From the NCBI RefSeq assembly GCF_000635915.2, contig NZ_CP015614.1:2091501-2155500 (forward strand): 64,000 bases of DNA, written 5' to 3'. Of this stretch, positions 19,787 through 28,888 are shown one piece after another. This DNA is from Brevundimonas naejangsanensis. GTDB taxonomy: Bacteria > Pseudomonadota > Alphaproteobacteria > Caulobacterales > Caulobacteraceae. The position numbers and the translations under genes were made by a program. The stretch's first letter is position 1. The number at the start of each line of letters is the position of its first letter. Under the pieces are notes generated by a model. That model saw only the letters and a program-made list of their open reading frames with translations, had not been told where the DNA came from and did not search any database.

Positions 19787-20662
19787 TCAATCGGCGTCCA
19801 GGCCGATATCCAGCTGCATCACCGAATGGGTCAACGCGCCCACGGAGATGACGTCCACGCCGGTCGCAGCGATGCCCGCGACCGTGGTCAGGTTCACCCC
19901 GCCTGACGCCTCCAGCACCACCGGCCCGAAGGCGCTGTCCCGCACCCGCCGCACCGCCTCGGCCATGTCGTCCAAGCTGAAATTGTCCAGCATGATCACG
20001 TCGGGCCGCTCGGGCAGCACCTCGTCCAGCTGATCCAGGCCGTCGACCTCGACCTCGACCTTCATCAGGTGCGGGGCGAAGGCTTTGGCGCGGCGCACCG
20101 CCTCGCCCGCCCCGCCGCAGACGGCGACGTGGTTGTCCTTGATCAGGATGGCGTCATCCAGGCCGAAGCGATGGTTCAGCCCGCCGCCGCAGGCCACCGC
20201 ATGCTTCTCCAGCGCGCGCAGGCCCGGCGTGGTCTTGCGGGTGTCGGCGATGCGCGCGTGCGTCCCTGCGACCGCCTGCACATAGGTCCGCGTCAGGGCA
20301 GCGATGCCGCACATCCGGCCCAGCAGGTTCAGCGCCGTCCGCTCGGCCGCCAGCAGGGCGCGGGCGTTCGCCTCGACCGCGACCAGCACGGCCCCCGCCT
20401 CGAACGCCTCGCCGTCGGCGACCTTGACCGTCACCGTCGCCTGAGGGTCGAGCGCATGGACGGCGATCCGCACCACCGCCCCGCCCGCCATCACCCCGGC
20501 CTGGCGCGCCGCGAAGACGGCGCCGAAGCGGGCGTCCTCGGGGATGCAGGCCTGCGCCGTCACATCGCCCGTGCGCCCCAGATCCTCGGCCAGCGCCATG
20601 CGCACCACGGGCTCGATCAGCAGGTCCGGCAGGGTTCGGGTCACGGAAACGTCCTTCGTCAT
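19787..20662 (-). CDS. nadC: Nicotinate-nucleotide diphosphorylase (quinolinate phosphoribosyltransferase)
   Basis: A 291-aa cytosolic enzyme that converts quinolinate and PRPP to nicotinate mononucleotide, third step of NAD de novo synthesis. Family markers are EDLGRTGDVTAQACI near the N-terminus, RTALNLLGRMCGIAALT, the substrate-binding RIADTRKTTPGLRALEKHAV, and HRFGLDDAILIKDNH. The late DNFSLDDMAEAVR and LEASGGVNL are also typical. It starts directly after the nadB stop (TGAATG), so the two are translationally linked. Confidence 0.97.
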   Translation of the reverse strand: MTKDVSVTRTLPDLLIEPVVRMALAEDLGRTGDVTAQACIPEDARFGAVFAARQAGVMAGGAVVRIAVHALDPQATVTVKVADGEAFEAGAVLVAVEANARALLAAERTALNLLGRMCGIAALTRTYVQAVAGTHARIADTRKTTPGLRALEKHAVACGGGLNHRFGLDDAILIKDNHVAVCGGAGEAVRRAKAFAPHLMKVEVEVDGLDQLDEVLPERPDVIMLDNFSLDDMAEAVRRVRDSAFGPVVLEASGGVNLTTVAGIAATGVDVISVGALTHSVMQLDIGLDAD

Positions 20663-22243
20663 TCAGATCACGGCCGCCAGGGCGGCGAGCGTCGCCGCCT
20701 CGGCCTCTTCGTCGCGCGCCGGCGCCGGCGCTGCGCGCATCCGCGTGTGCTCGGCCCTCGGCAGACTGTCGGGGAAGTCGCGGCGATAGTGGCCGCCCCG
20801 GCTCTCGCGCCGGTTCAGCGCCCCTTCGGCGACCAGCCGCGCCGCCGCCAGGCACGCCGCCGTCGGATGGGCCTTCGCCAGGTCGTCGATCAGGGCCAGC
20901 AGCGCCGTCAGCCCCGCCTCGTCCCGCACCACGCCCGCATAGCGCGTCATGGCGGCGCGCAAGGTCGCTAAGGCCTCGGGCGGCAGATCCGTCGTCGCCT
21001 GCACCGCCGCCAGAGGCCGCCGCTCGGGCTGGACCTCGGCCGCCGCCGCCCGGCCCGCGCGCCGTCCGAAGGCGCCCGCTTCCAGCAGGGAGTTGGACGC
21101 CAGCCGGTTGGCCCCATGCACCCCCGTCGCCGCGCACTCGCCGATGGCGAACAGGCCGGGGACCGAGGTGCGCCCCTCGTCGTCGGCGACGATGCCGCCC
21201 ATGTGATAGTGGGCCGCCGCCGCCACCGGAATCGGGCTGACGCGCGGGTCCAGCCCCGCCCTCATGCAGGCGGCGAAGACGGCCGGAAACTCATGCGGAA
21301 AGGCCTCGCCCACCGCCTTGGTCGCGTCGAGGAAGGCGCCGCGCCCCTCGATGCGCGCCGCGTGCACCGCCCGCGCCACGATGTCCCGCGGCGCCAGATC
21401 AGCGTCGGGATGATCGCCCAGCAGGAAGACGCCGCGCCCATCGACCAGCCGCGCCCCCTCGCCGCGCAGGGCCTCGGTCGCCAGCGGCGCCGGGTCCAGC
21501 CCCACGTCGATGGCCGTCGGGTGGAACTGCACGAACTCGGGGTCCAGAATCTCGGCTCCCGCCAGATAGGCCAGCGCCAGCCCCTCGCCGCGCAGGGCCG
21601 AGGGGTTGGTGGTCGCCTCGAACAGGCCGCCTATCCCGCCGGTCGCCAGGACCACGGCCGGTGCGAAGACTTCGTCCAGCCTTCCATGTCCCTGGCCGCC
21701 GCGCCGCTCGATCACCGCGCCACGCACCCGGCCGTCGACGTCGCGGATCAGGCCGCGCAGCCGCCCGTCCTCCCAGATCTCGATGCCCTTCACCGCCCGC
21801 GCGGCGGCGACCACAGCCGACAGGATGGCCCGGCCCGCGCCGTCGCCGCCGACCCGCGCCACGCGCGGCAGGCTGTGGGCCGCCTCCAGGCTGACGGAAA
21901 AGCCGCCGTCGGCGTCGCGGTCGAAGGGCGCGCCCAGCGCCGCCAGCCACTCGACCGTCTCGCGCCCCCGCATCGTCAGGGCGCGCGCCGCCTCAGCCTC
22001 GACCAGACCGGCGCCCGCCCCCTCGGTGTCCTTGGCGTGCAAGGCCGCGCTGTCGTGCGGCGAGAGGGCCGCCGCCATCCCGCCCTGCGCCCAGGCCGAC
22101 GAACAGGCGTTCAGCAAGGGCTCCGGCGTCACCACCAGCACCTTGCCGTTCGGACCGAGCGCCTCGGCCGCCTCCAGCGCCGCCGACAGGCCCGCCAGCC
22201 CGCCGCCGATGATCAGGGGCCCGTCATGACGGATGCGCGCCAT
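20663..22243 (-). CDS. nadB: L-aspartate oxidase
   Basis: A 526-aa FAD enzyme that oxidises aspartate to iminoaspartate, first step of NAD synthesis. The N-terminal FAD-binding segment is LIIGGGLAGLSAALEAAEA. The SSAWAQGGMAAAL motif and the central HPTAID and AAHYHMGGI segments match the succinate-dehydrogenase/NadB flavoprotein family. The late GECAATGVHGANRLASNSLLE is the conserved FAD-contact region, and the C-terminus is the helical domain. It lies three nt after the M50 gene and abuts nadC. Confidence 0.97.
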   Translation of the reverse strand: MARIRHDGPLIIGGGLAGLSAALEAAEALGPNGKVLVVTPEPLLNACSSAWAQGGMAAALSPHDSAALHAKDTEGAGAGLVEAEAARALTMRGRETVEWLAALGAPFDRDADGGFSVSLEAAHSLPRVARVGGDGAGRAILSAVVAAARAVKGIEIWEDGRLRGLIRDVDGRVRGAVIERRGGQGHGRLDEVFAPAVVLATGGIGGLFEATTNPSALRGEGLALAYLAGAEILDPEFVQFHPTAIDVGLDPAPLATEALRGEGARLVDGRGVFLLGDHPDADLAPRDIVARAVHAARIEGRGAFLDATKAVGEAFPHEFPAVFAACMRAGLDPRVSPIPVAAAAHYHMGGIVADDEGRTSVPGLFAIGECAATGVHGANRLASNSLLEAGAFGRRAGRAAAAEVQPERRPLAAVQATTDLPPEALATLRAAMTRYAGVVRDEAGLTALLALIDDLAKAHPTAACLAAARLVAEGALNRRESRGGHYRRDFPDSLPRAEHTRMRAAPAPARDEEAEAATLAALAAVI

Positions 22244-22246
22244 GGC

Positions 22247-23101
22247 CTAGCGGCCTCCCACCCCGAAGAAACGCAGCCCCATCTCGAAGGCCGGCTCGAC
22301 CGCCCCGCCCGTCAGGGGCAGCAGGGCGCCGATCGCCGCCGCCGCGCAGACCACCGCCGTCAGCAGATAGAGGGCCAGGCTTCGCCCCGCCTCGGGCCAG
22401 CTCAGCTGTCCCCAGGCCGCCCGCCACACGCCGCGCTTCAGATGGCCGATCACCGCCAGCCCCAGGAAGACGGCGAGGATCAGCCGCCCCGTCGACAGCC
22501 CCCACCACACCGCCAGTCCGCCGACGGCCAGCAGGGCGACCTGCTCCAGCCGCGGATGCACCCGGGTCAGCACCGGCCCCAGCGCCTTGGACCCGTCCAG
22601 CGGCGGCGCGGGCAGCAGGTTCAACAGGTTGATCATGGCGATGAAGAAGGCGCCCATCAGCCATTCCGGCGACTTCATCGTCACGCCCACGGCCACAAAG
22701 GGGATCATCGCCAGCAGGCCGAACGCCGGCCCCGCCAGCGACACCAGCACCCCGTGCCATTCGCTCTTCGGCGCGCGCTGGCCCTTCGCCAGTCCGCCCA
22801 GGAACGGAATGATATAGATGCGCGCCGGGCCCATGCCGACGCGGTTCATCGCCAGCACATGGCCGTACTCATGCACGAACAGGCCGAACAGGACCGCCCC
22901 CGCCACGACCCAGCTGCCGGTCAGGAACCACAGGAAACCCGCCATCAACAGGGTGGAGACCACCGCCCAGACCGGGTGCTGCCCCTTGTCTTCGCGCGGC
23001 GTGTCGTGACGCGCGCTGTAGCGCGGAGTCTCGCGCTCCGGCGTTCGCACAGGCGGGGGCGTCGACCCGTCGCGCGCCCCCCAAGGCCCCTGAACGCTCA
23101 T
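22247..23101 (-). CDS. M50 (site-2 protease family) membrane metalloprotease
   Basis: A 284-aa polytopic membrane zinc protease. The HEYGH zinc motif lies in a membrane helix (FGLFVHEYGHVLAMN). The second ligand motif NLLPAPPLDGSK (NxxPxxxLDG type) also lies in a membrane segment, and at least five hydrophobic helices follow. Start ATG is 23101; the longer reading to 23182 runs into a repeat arm. It stands between nadA and nadB, three nt from nadB. Whether it has any role in NAD metabolism is unknown. Confidence 0.87.
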   Translation of the reverse strand: MSVQGPWGARDGSTPPPVRTPERETPRYSARHDTPREDKGQHPVWAVVSTLLMAGFLWFLTGSWVVAGAVLFGLFVHEYGHVLAMNRVGMGPARIYIIPFLGGLAKGQRAPKSEWHGVLVSLAGPAFGLLAMIPFVAVGVTMKSPEWLMGAFFIAMINLLNLLPAPPLDGSKALGPVLTRVHPRLEQVALLAVGGLAVWWGLSTGRLILAVFLGLAVIGHLKRGVWRAAWGQLSWPEAGRSLALYLLTAVVCAAAAIGALLPLTGGAVEPAFEMGLRFFGVGGR

Positions 23102-23246
23102 CCTTCTCCCCTCGGGGGAGAAGGTGGACGGCGAAGCCGGACGGACGAGGGGGACGCTCGCCACCCCTTCGACGTCCAGCATGTATCAGGCAGCCCCCTC
23201 ATCCGAGGCGCTGCGCGCCCCACCTTCTCCCCCGAGGGGAGAAGGA
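23101..23246. repeat. Perfect 27-bp inverted-repeat doublet
   Basis: Arms 23101-23127 and 23220-23246 are exact reverse complements over 27 bp, separated by 92 bp. Each arm is a small hairpin (CTTCTCCC-CTC-GGGGGAGAAG). It separates nadA from the M50 gene, and its left arm touches the M50 start codon. Confidence 0.9.
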
Positions 23247-23261
23247 TTGCGGATAGGGCCA

Positions 23262-24344
23262 TCAGATCAACTCCACGTCGACGTGATGCCGCGCCTTGAC
23301 CAGGTCATAGCGCGCAGGCTTCGACGGCGGCGGCAGATCGATCATCCGCTGCACCGCCAGAGCGGCGCGCTCGGCCATCTCGGGCGCCACCGTCACCTCG
23401 AACTTCATGTCGCGCAGGCAGTCGCGGATGTTCTCCAGGGTGATGCGCTTCATGTGCGGGCACAGGTTGCACGGGCCGATGAAGTCGACGCCGGGCACGT
23501 CGCCCTTGACGTTCGAGGCCATGGAGCACTCGGTGATCATCACCACCTGCTTCGGCTTGCGCGCCGCGACATAGTCGATCATCGCCGCCGTCGACCCGGC
23601 GAAGTCCGACGCCGCCAGCACCTCTTCCGGGCATTCCGGGTGGGCCAGGATCTCAGCCCCCGGATAGGCGGCGCGCATCTCCTTGATGTCGTCTGCGGTG
23701 AAGCGCTCGTGCACCTCGCAGCGGCCCGCCCAGGCGATGATGCCCACGGTCGTCTGGGCCGCGACGTTGCGCGCCAGATATTCGTCGGGGATCAGGATGA
23801 CCTTGTCGACGCCCCACTCCTTGGCCGCCCATTCGACGACCTGGACGGCGTTGGCGCTGGTGCAGCAGATGTCGGTCTCGGCCTTCACATCGGCCGTGGT
23901 GTTCACATAGGTGACGACCGGCAGGCCCGGGTGCCGCTCCTTGATCAGCCGCACGTCCGCCCCCGTGATCGAGGAAGCCAGCGAACAGCCCGCGCGCAGG
24001 TCGGGGATCAGCACCGTCTTGTCCGGCGACAGGATCTTGGACGTCTCGGCCATGAAGTGAACGCCCGCCTGAACGATCACCTTGGCGTCCGAGCGCGCGG
24101 CCTCTTTGGCCAGCCCCAGGCTGTCGCCGACATAGTCGCCCACCCCGTGAAAGATCTCGGGCGTCATGTAGTTGTGGGCCAGGATGACCGCGTCGCGTTC
24201 GCGTTTCAGCCGGTTGATCTCGCTGATCAGCCGCGCCTGCTGCGGCCATTCCAGCGGGGTGACGAAGTCCTTGACCTTGTCCCACACCGGAGCGGTCTCT
24301 TCCGCCAGTTCCCTCGACAGACCGAAAGCGCCGTCCGCCATCAT
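23262..24344 (-). CDS. nadA: Quinolinate synthase A
   Basis: A 360-aa iron-sulfur enzyme that condenses iminoaspartate with dihydroxyacetone phosphate to quinolinate. Motifs are [23 protein letters not shown], the first cluster Cys in [25 protein letters not shown] with another Cys, and HPECPEEV and [15 protein letters not shown] with the remaining Cys. Length matches the ~350-aa group. It is the promoter-proximal gene of the NAD cluster, with a palindromic candidate operator 36 nt upstream. Confidence 0.97.
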   Translation of the reverse strand: MMADGAFGLSRELAEETAPVWDKVKDFVTPLEWPQQARLISEINRLKRERDAVILAHNYMTPEIFHGVGDYVGDSLGLAKEAARSDAKVIVQAGVHFMAETSKILSPDKTVLIPDLRAGCSLASSITGADVRLIKERHPGLPVVTYVNTTADVKAETDICCTSANAVQVVEWAAKEWGVDKVILIPDEYLARNVAAQTTVGIIAWAGRCEVHERFTADDIKEMRAAYPGAEILAHPECPEEVLAASDFAGSTAAMIDYVAARKPKQVVMITECSMASNVKGDVPGVDFIGPCNLCPHMKRITLENIRDCLRDMKFEVTVAPEMAERAALAVQRMIDLPPPSKPARYDLVKARHHVDVELI

Positions 24345-24379
24345 CCCTACTCCTGCAACGGCCGTCTGCGCGGCCCCGA

Positions 24380-24402
24380 CTTATGCTCAAACTTAGCATA
24401 AG
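24380..24402 (-). promoter_or_regulatory. Palindromic candidate operator upstream of nadA
   Basis: CTTATGCT-N7-AGCATAAG, perfect 8-bp arms in an otherwise GC-rich leader, 36 nt before the nadA start. Position and symmetry suit a repressor site for NAD synthesis. NadQ is the alphaproteobacterial candidate, but I could not compare it with the known motif. Confidence 0.55.
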
Positions 24403-24507
24403 CAGGAACAATGTAGGCCGTTCCGCCCACGGCGCAAGGGAAAAGGACGCCGCCGCCTGATGAGCGGGCGAAAGCTTGGCTTGCCTTAGGTGGAGAGACT
24501 GGGCGGC

Positions 24508-25134
24508 TTAGAGGTCGCGCATCTGCTTTTGCGCCGCGCTGAAATACTGCCAGCCGGTCCACAGGGTGACGATAGCGGCCAGCCAGATCAGGGCGTCCGA
24601 AAACAGCTGGAAGGCCGGCAGGTAGTCGAACGGCAAGCCCCAACCGTCCCAGTTGCGGGCGAACAGCTGGCACCCCAGAGCCACCATCTGCAGCGTCGTC
24701 TTCCACTTGGCGGCCAGGGTGACCGGCAGCTTGATGCGGCCGGCCATCGTTTCGCGCAGGGCCGATACGGCGAACTCGCGGAACAGGATCAGGCCGCAGG
24801 GGATGATGATCTGCTGCACCGAACCGCTCGTCAGCACGCCCAGCACGGCGCCGGTGACCAGGATCTTGTCGGCGATGGGGTCCAGAATGGCGCCCCAGCG
24901 CGTCTCGGCGTTCCAGCGGCGAGCCAGGTAGCCGTCGATCCAGTCGGTCGAGGCGGCGATGACGAAGATCCAGAACCCCGTCCGGTACATGGCGAACTGG
25001 TCGTCAGGGCTCAGCCAGGCCGAGACGAAGGGGAAGCCGCTGGTCGCCCCCGCCAGCAGCAAGAACATGAGGATCCCCGCCCCCAGCCGCAGGCCGGTCA
25101 GGATGTTGGGGATGGCTTTGTAGGCAGGGGCCAT
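24508..25134 (-). CDS. pgsA: CDP-diacylglycerol-glycerol-3-phosphate 3-phosphatidyltransferase
   Basis: A 208-aa inner-membrane enzyme that makes phosphatidylglycerol phosphate, the precursor of phosphatidylglycerol and cardiolipin. The N-terminus IPNILTGLRLGAG is typical. The CDP-alcohol phosphotransferase motif reads DWIDGYLARRWNAE, followed by WGAILDPIADKI (D-G-x2-A-R-x8-G-x3-D-x3-D). Four or more hydrophobic helices. Single gene between nadA and the carbonic anhydrase gene. Confidence 0.93.
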   Translation of the reverse strand: MAPAYKAIPNILTGLRLGAGILMFLLLAGATSGFPFVSAWLSPDDQFAMYRTGFWIFVIAASTDWIDGYLARRWNAETRWGAILDPIADKILVTGAVLGVLTSGSVQQIIIPCGLILFREFAVSALRETMAGRIKLPVTLAAKWKTTLQMVALGCQLFARNWDGWGLPFDYLPAFQLFSDALIWLAAIVTLWTGWQYFSAAQKQMRDL

Positions 25135-25213
25135 GACGTCTTCCGTTGCAACACGCCCGGTGTGCCATGGTTCGCGGCCAGAGGCGAGGGCGGGGTAAGC
25201 CGCGGGGCTGGCG

Positions 25214-25828
25214 TCAGTCCAGCCGCTCGAACCGTCCCGGCCCCGTCAGCTTGGACAGAATGCCCAACGCGATGCCGAAGTGCAGGCCGCTGAGCTTCAG
25301 TTCGCCCGCCGCCTCCTTCTCCGCGATCCAGGGGAAGGTGCGCAGGTTGTCAAGCGACAGGCGCACCACGGCTTCCTCGGCCGCGCATTCGACCTGGTCG
25401 TCGGGCAGGGCCTGGACTGCGCGCCGCACGCTGGGGGCGGCCTGTTCGACCCAGGGGGCGACAAAGTCCTGACAGTTGGCGGGGGCGCCGTTCAGCATGG
25501 CGTTCACCCCGCCGCATGAGGCGTGACCCATGACGACGACGTGCCGGACCTTCAGCACATTGACGCCAAACTCCAGCGCCGCCGAGACGCCGTGCAGCTT
25601 TCCGTCCGGCTCATAGGGCGGGACCAGGTTGGCGACGTTGCGCACCACGAACAGCTCGCCCGGGGCCGTGTCGAAGATCAGGGCCGGGTCGGCGCGGCTG
25701 TCGGAACAGGCCACGACCAGGGTGTGCGGCTTCTGGCCGTTGGCGGCCAGGGCCTCGTATTCAGCGTGTTCGGACGGCCACCTGTTCGCGCGGAAGCGAT
25801 GGTAGCCCTTGGTCAGCTCGGAGATCAT
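25214..25828 (-). CDS. Beta-class carbonic anhydrase
   Basis: A 204-aa zinc enzyme interconverting CO2 and bicarbonate. Zinc and catalytic residues are seen in VVACSDSRADP (Cys, Asp/Arg dyad) and VMGHASCGGVNAM (His, Cys). FVVRNVANLVPPYEPDG is the typical connecting stretch. Length is within the beta-class range (~200-220). It may supply bicarbonate for carboxylation or carbamoyl phosphate synthesis, but it is not next to those genes. Confidence 0.92.
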   Translation of the reverse strand: MISELTKGYHRFRANRWPSEHAEYEALAANGQKPHTLVVACSDSRADPALIFDTAPGELFVVRNVANLVPPYEPDGKLHGVSAALEFGVNVLKVRHVVVMGHASCGGVNAMLNGAPANCQDFVAPWVEQAAPSVRRAVQALPDDQVECAAEEAVVRLSLDNLRTFPWIAEKEAAGELKLSGLHFGIALGILSKLTGPGRFERLD

Positions 25829-25882
25829 GAGATCGTTCCTAAACCCGCAACGCTCGGTCGCTCAACCCGGAATCTTCGTCTC

Positions 25883-27781
25883 TCATGACTTGTGAAAGAA
25901 GCCGTGGATGCGTTCGGCCAGAGCGTGGCTGACCCCGTCCACCTTGGCCAGGTCGGCGACAGAGGCGCGGCTGACCCCCTTGGCCGAGCCGAAGGCGTGC
26001 AGCAAAGCCTTCTTGCGTCCCGGTCCGACGCCCTCGATCTCGTCCAGCGGATTCTTCTTGATGTCCATCGAGCGGCGCTTGGCGTGGGCGCCGTTGGCGA
26101 AGCGGTGCGCCTCGTCGCGCAGGCGTTGCAGGTAGTAGAGGGCCGGGCTTTTCAGCGGCAGCATGAAGGGCGCCTTGCCGGGCATGAAGAACTTCTCCAG
26201 GCCTGCGTCGCGGTCCGGTCCCTTGGCTACGCCGACCACGGCGATGTCGTCGACGCCCAGATCGGCCATGACGGCCAGCACCTCGGCCAGTTGGCCCGCC
26301 CCGCCGTCGATCAGCAGCAGGTCGGGGCGCTCGACCGCCTCGCCGGCTTCCTCGTCCTTCACCAGCCGTCCGAAACGGCGGCGCATGACCTCGCGCATCA
26401 TGCCGTAATCGTCGCCGGGTGTCAGGTCTTCGCCCTTGATGTTGAACTTGCGGTACTGATTCTTGCGGAAGCCGTCCGGCCCCGCGACGATCATGCCGCC
26501 GACGGCGTTGGTCCCCTGGATGTGAGCGTTGTCGTAGACCTCGATCCGCTCGGGCCGCGCGTCCAGGCCGAAAGCCTCGCACACTTCGTCCAGAATTTTC
26601 GACTGGGCGGAGTTCTCGGCCAGTTTGCGGCCCAGCGCCTCACGGGCGTTGGTCAGGGCGTGGTCGACCAGACTGGCCTTGCCGCCGCGCAAGGGGCGGG
26701 CGATCTCGACGCGGCGCTCGGCCTTCATGCTGAAGGCCTCCTCGAGCAACTCCAGCTCGTGCGGGCGGACGTTGGACAGGATCAGGCGCGGAATCGGCTT
26801 GTCCTCATAAAACTGGCCCAGGAAGGCGGCGAGGATTTCCGGGTCGCTGTCGCTCTTGTCCACCCGCGGGAAATAGGCGCGCCCGCCCCAGTTCTGGCCC
26901 GCGCGATAGAAGAAGACCTGGACGCAGGCCTGGCCGCCCTCGGAATGCAGGGCGAAGACATCGGCCTCGGCCACGCCGTCTGCGTTGATGCTGCTCTCCA
27001 TCGCAATCGCCGACAGGGCGCGGATCCGGTCGCGCACGCGGGCGGCGGTCTCGAAGTCCAGGTCGTCCGAGGCCGCCTGCATCTCCTGCGACAGACGGCC
27101 GATGACGGCGCGCGACTTGCCGCGCAGGAACTGTTCGGCCTCAGTGACCAGATCGCCGTAATCCTCAAGCGAGATCAGGCCGGTGCAGGGCGCCGAGCAC
27201 CGCTTGATCTGGTGCAGCATGCAGGGGCGGGTGCGGGTCTCATAGACGCTGTCCGAGCAGGACCGCAGCAGGAAGGCCTTCTGCAGGGTGTTCAGCGTGT
27301 GGTTCACCGCCCACGTCGAGGCGAAGGGGCCGAAATAGTCGCCGGGTATCGTATGGGCGCCGCGGTGCTTGCGGACCTGGGGCGCGCGGTGGTCGCGCCG
27401 GATCATCAGCTCGGCGAAGGACTTGTCGTCGCGCAGCACGACGTTGAAGCGCGGCTTCAGCTTCTTGATGAAGTTGGATTCGAGCAGCAGGGCCTCGGTC
27501 TCGGACGCCGTGACCACGAGTTCCATCGAGCGGGTCAGCGACACCATCAGGCCGATGCGCTGGGTATGAAACCGCCCTTGCGCATATTGAACCACGCGCT
27601 TCTTCAGCGACTTGGCCTTGCCCACGTAGAGGCAGGCGCCGTCCTCGCCGTACATGCGATAGACGCCGGGCTTGTCGGGCGCGCGCCGGGCCTCGTCCGC
27701 GATCAGCTCGGCGGCCTGAAGCGGAAGGGCGTTCGCCTGCGAGTTGGGCGTTTCCGGAGTATCGGGCGTCGGATCGGTCAT
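25883..27781 (-). CDS. uvrC: Excinuclease ABC subunit C
   Basis: A 632-aa nucleotide-excision-repair endonuclease that makes both incisions around DNA lesions after UvrB loading. The N-terminal GIY-YIG nuclease domain reads PGVYRMYG...[14 protein letters not shown]. The UVR domain ([24 protein letters not shown]) contacts UvrB. The C-terminal RNase H-like endonuclease has [18 protein letters not shown] and [10 protein letters not shown], and tandem helix-hairpin-helix motifs ([13 protein letters not shown]...) end the protein. uvrB is in the same window at 36.9 kb; no LexA site was seen before either. Confidence 0.97.
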   Translation of the reverse strand: MTDPTPDTPETPNSQANALPLQAAELIADEARRAPDKPGVYRMYGEDGACLYVGKAKSLKKRVVQYAQGRFHTQRIGLMVSLTRSMELVVTASETEALLLESNFIKKLKPRFNVVLRDDKSFAELMIRRDHRAPQVRKHRGAHTIPGDYFGPFASTWAVNHTLNTLQKAFLLRSCSDSVYETRTRPCMLHQIKRCSAPCTGLISLEDYGDLVTEAEQFLRGKSRAVIGRLSQEMQAASDDLDFETAARVRDRIRALSAIAMESSINADGVAEADVFALHSEGGQACVQVFFYRAGQNWGGRAYFPRVDKSDSDPEILAAFLGQFYEDKPIPRLILSNVRPHELELLEEAFSMKAERRVEIARPLRGGKASLVDHALTNAREALGRKLAENSAQSKILDEVCEAFGLDARPERIEVYDNAHIQGTNAVGGMIVAGPDGFRKNQYRKFNIKGEDLTPGDDYGMMREVMRRRFGRLVKDEEAGEAVERPDLLLIDGGAGQLAEVLAVMADLGVDDIAVVGVAKGPDRDAGLEKFFMPGKAPFMLPLKSPALYYLQRLRDEAHRFANGAHAKRRSMDIKKNPLDEIEGVGPGRKKALLHAFGSAKGVSRASVADLAKVDGVSHALAERIHGFFHKS

Positions 27782-27797
27782 CAGCCGGGATATAGGC

Positions 27798-28256
27798 TCA
27801 GCCGCGCCGGACCAGAAGCACCCCGCCGATCACCAGCGCCACCCCGGCGATTCGGGTCAGGCTGAGCGGCTGCTGGGGCACGCCCATGACGCCGAAGTGG
27901 TCGAGGATCAGGCTCAGCGCCAGCTGGCCCGCCACCATCAGGGTGATCGTCAGGGCCACGCCGATCTTCGGCACGCCCCAGGCGGCGGCCACCACGAAGA
28001 CGCAGCCGTACAGACCGCCCATCCAGGCCCAGGCGGGCAGAGCCTTCATCGCCTGCACGTCCGGCCGCGTCTGCAACGCCATCGCCAGCAGCCCCAGCGC
28101 CACCGTACCGACGAAGAAGGAGACGAAGGCCGCATTGACCGGCGACCCGACCGCGCTGGCCAGCCGCGCATTGGTCGGCCCCTGCAGGGCGGTGGCGGCG
28201 CCGCCTAGCACCATGGCCAGCAGGGCGAGGACGGGAAGCTGCATCGGCTGTCTCAC
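27798..28256 (-). CDS. DMT-family membrane protein (DUF606/YdcZ type)
   Basis: A 152-aa inner-membrane protein with about five hydrophobic helices, resembling the short DUF606 branch of the drug/metabolite transporter superfamily (opening [24 protein letters not shown]). GTG at 28256 overlaps the Nudix stop (GTGA), suggesting translational coupling; ATG at 28244 is an alternative start. Such proteins usually act as dimers; substrate unknown. Confidence 0.75.
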   Translation of the reverse strand: MRQPMQLPVLALLAMVLGGAATALQGPTNARLASAVGSPVNAAFVSFFVGTVALGLLAMALQTRPDVQAMKALPAWAWMGGLYGCVFVVAAAWGVPKIGVALTITLMVAGQLALSLILDHFGVMGVPQQPLSLTRIAGVALVIGGVLLVRRG

Positions 28257-28726
28257 CAGTTCGGGTCGGGCGCGGCGCCGCCGAAGATCTCGGCCAGGCG
28301 GGCGCGAGTGGCGCGGGTGGCGTCGTCGGGCAGAGCGTGGGGATGGAACCAGCCGATCTGGGCGATCTCGCCGTGGCTGGTCCGCTCGGTCAGGTCGAAG
28401 GCGTCGATGCGGAAGACCAGCACATGGTCCCCCGGAAAGAACCGTTCATTGGAGTGGACCGACAGCAGGCGCGGCTCGCCCCTGACGATCAGCCCGGCCT
28501 CTTCGCGCAGTTCGCGGATGACGGCGGCCTGCGTCGTCTCGCCCTTGTCCACCCCGCCCCCGGGCAGCCACCACCCCTCCAGATAGGTGTGCTTGACCAG
28601 CAGCACCCGTCCCTCTGGGTCGACCGCCGCGCCGCGCACGCCCAGCGTCATGCCCCGGCTCATACGCGACCAGGCGAAGAACAAAGGCCGGGTGAAGGGT
28701 TCGATGCGCGTGCGCCAGTTCGCCAT
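28253..28726 (-). CDS. Nudix hydrolase
   Basis: A 157-aa hydrolase of nucleoside diphosphates linked to another moiety. The Nudix box is GGGVDKGETTQAAVIRELREEAGL (from the first Gly to the REUXEE helix). A hydrophobic N-terminal segment (PLFFAWSRM) precedes the domain. Substrate not predictable. Overlaps the DMT-protein gene by 4 nt. Confidence 0.87.
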   Translation of the reverse strand: MANWRTRIEPFTRPLFFAWSRMSRGMTLGVRGAAVDPEGRVLLVKHTYLEGWWLPGGGVDKGETTQAAVIRELREEAGLIVRGEPRLLSVHSNERFFPGDHVLVFRIDAFDLTERTSHGEIAQIGWFHPHALPDDATRATRARLAEIFGGAAPDPNW

Positions 28727-28807
28727 GCGCGCACGATAGGCTGCGGTCGGGCGGCTTGAACAGGGGCGCGCTTGCCCCTATTCGGGGACAAAATCAGGAG
28801 CTGCACC

Positions 28808-28888
28808 ATGCTGGCCATCGCCACCATCTTCGTTTTCATCGCCGTCATCGCCGCCGTCAACTATTACGAGTTCGGCCGGGTTGACTGA
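28808..28888 (+). CDS. 26-residue single-helix membrane peptide
   Basis: The 27-codon frame reads MLAIATIFVFIAVIAAVNYY then EFGRVD. It is one transmembrane helix with a short conserved-looking tail. AGGAG lies seven nt before the ATG, and its stop overlaps the TTG start of the pteridine reductase (28881). I recall similar short peptides ending in EFGR(I/V/F)D in alphaproteobacteria, always unnamed. It may anchor, regulate or couple translation of the next gene. Confidence 0.6.
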   Translation: MLAIATIFVFIAVIAAVNYYEFGRVD

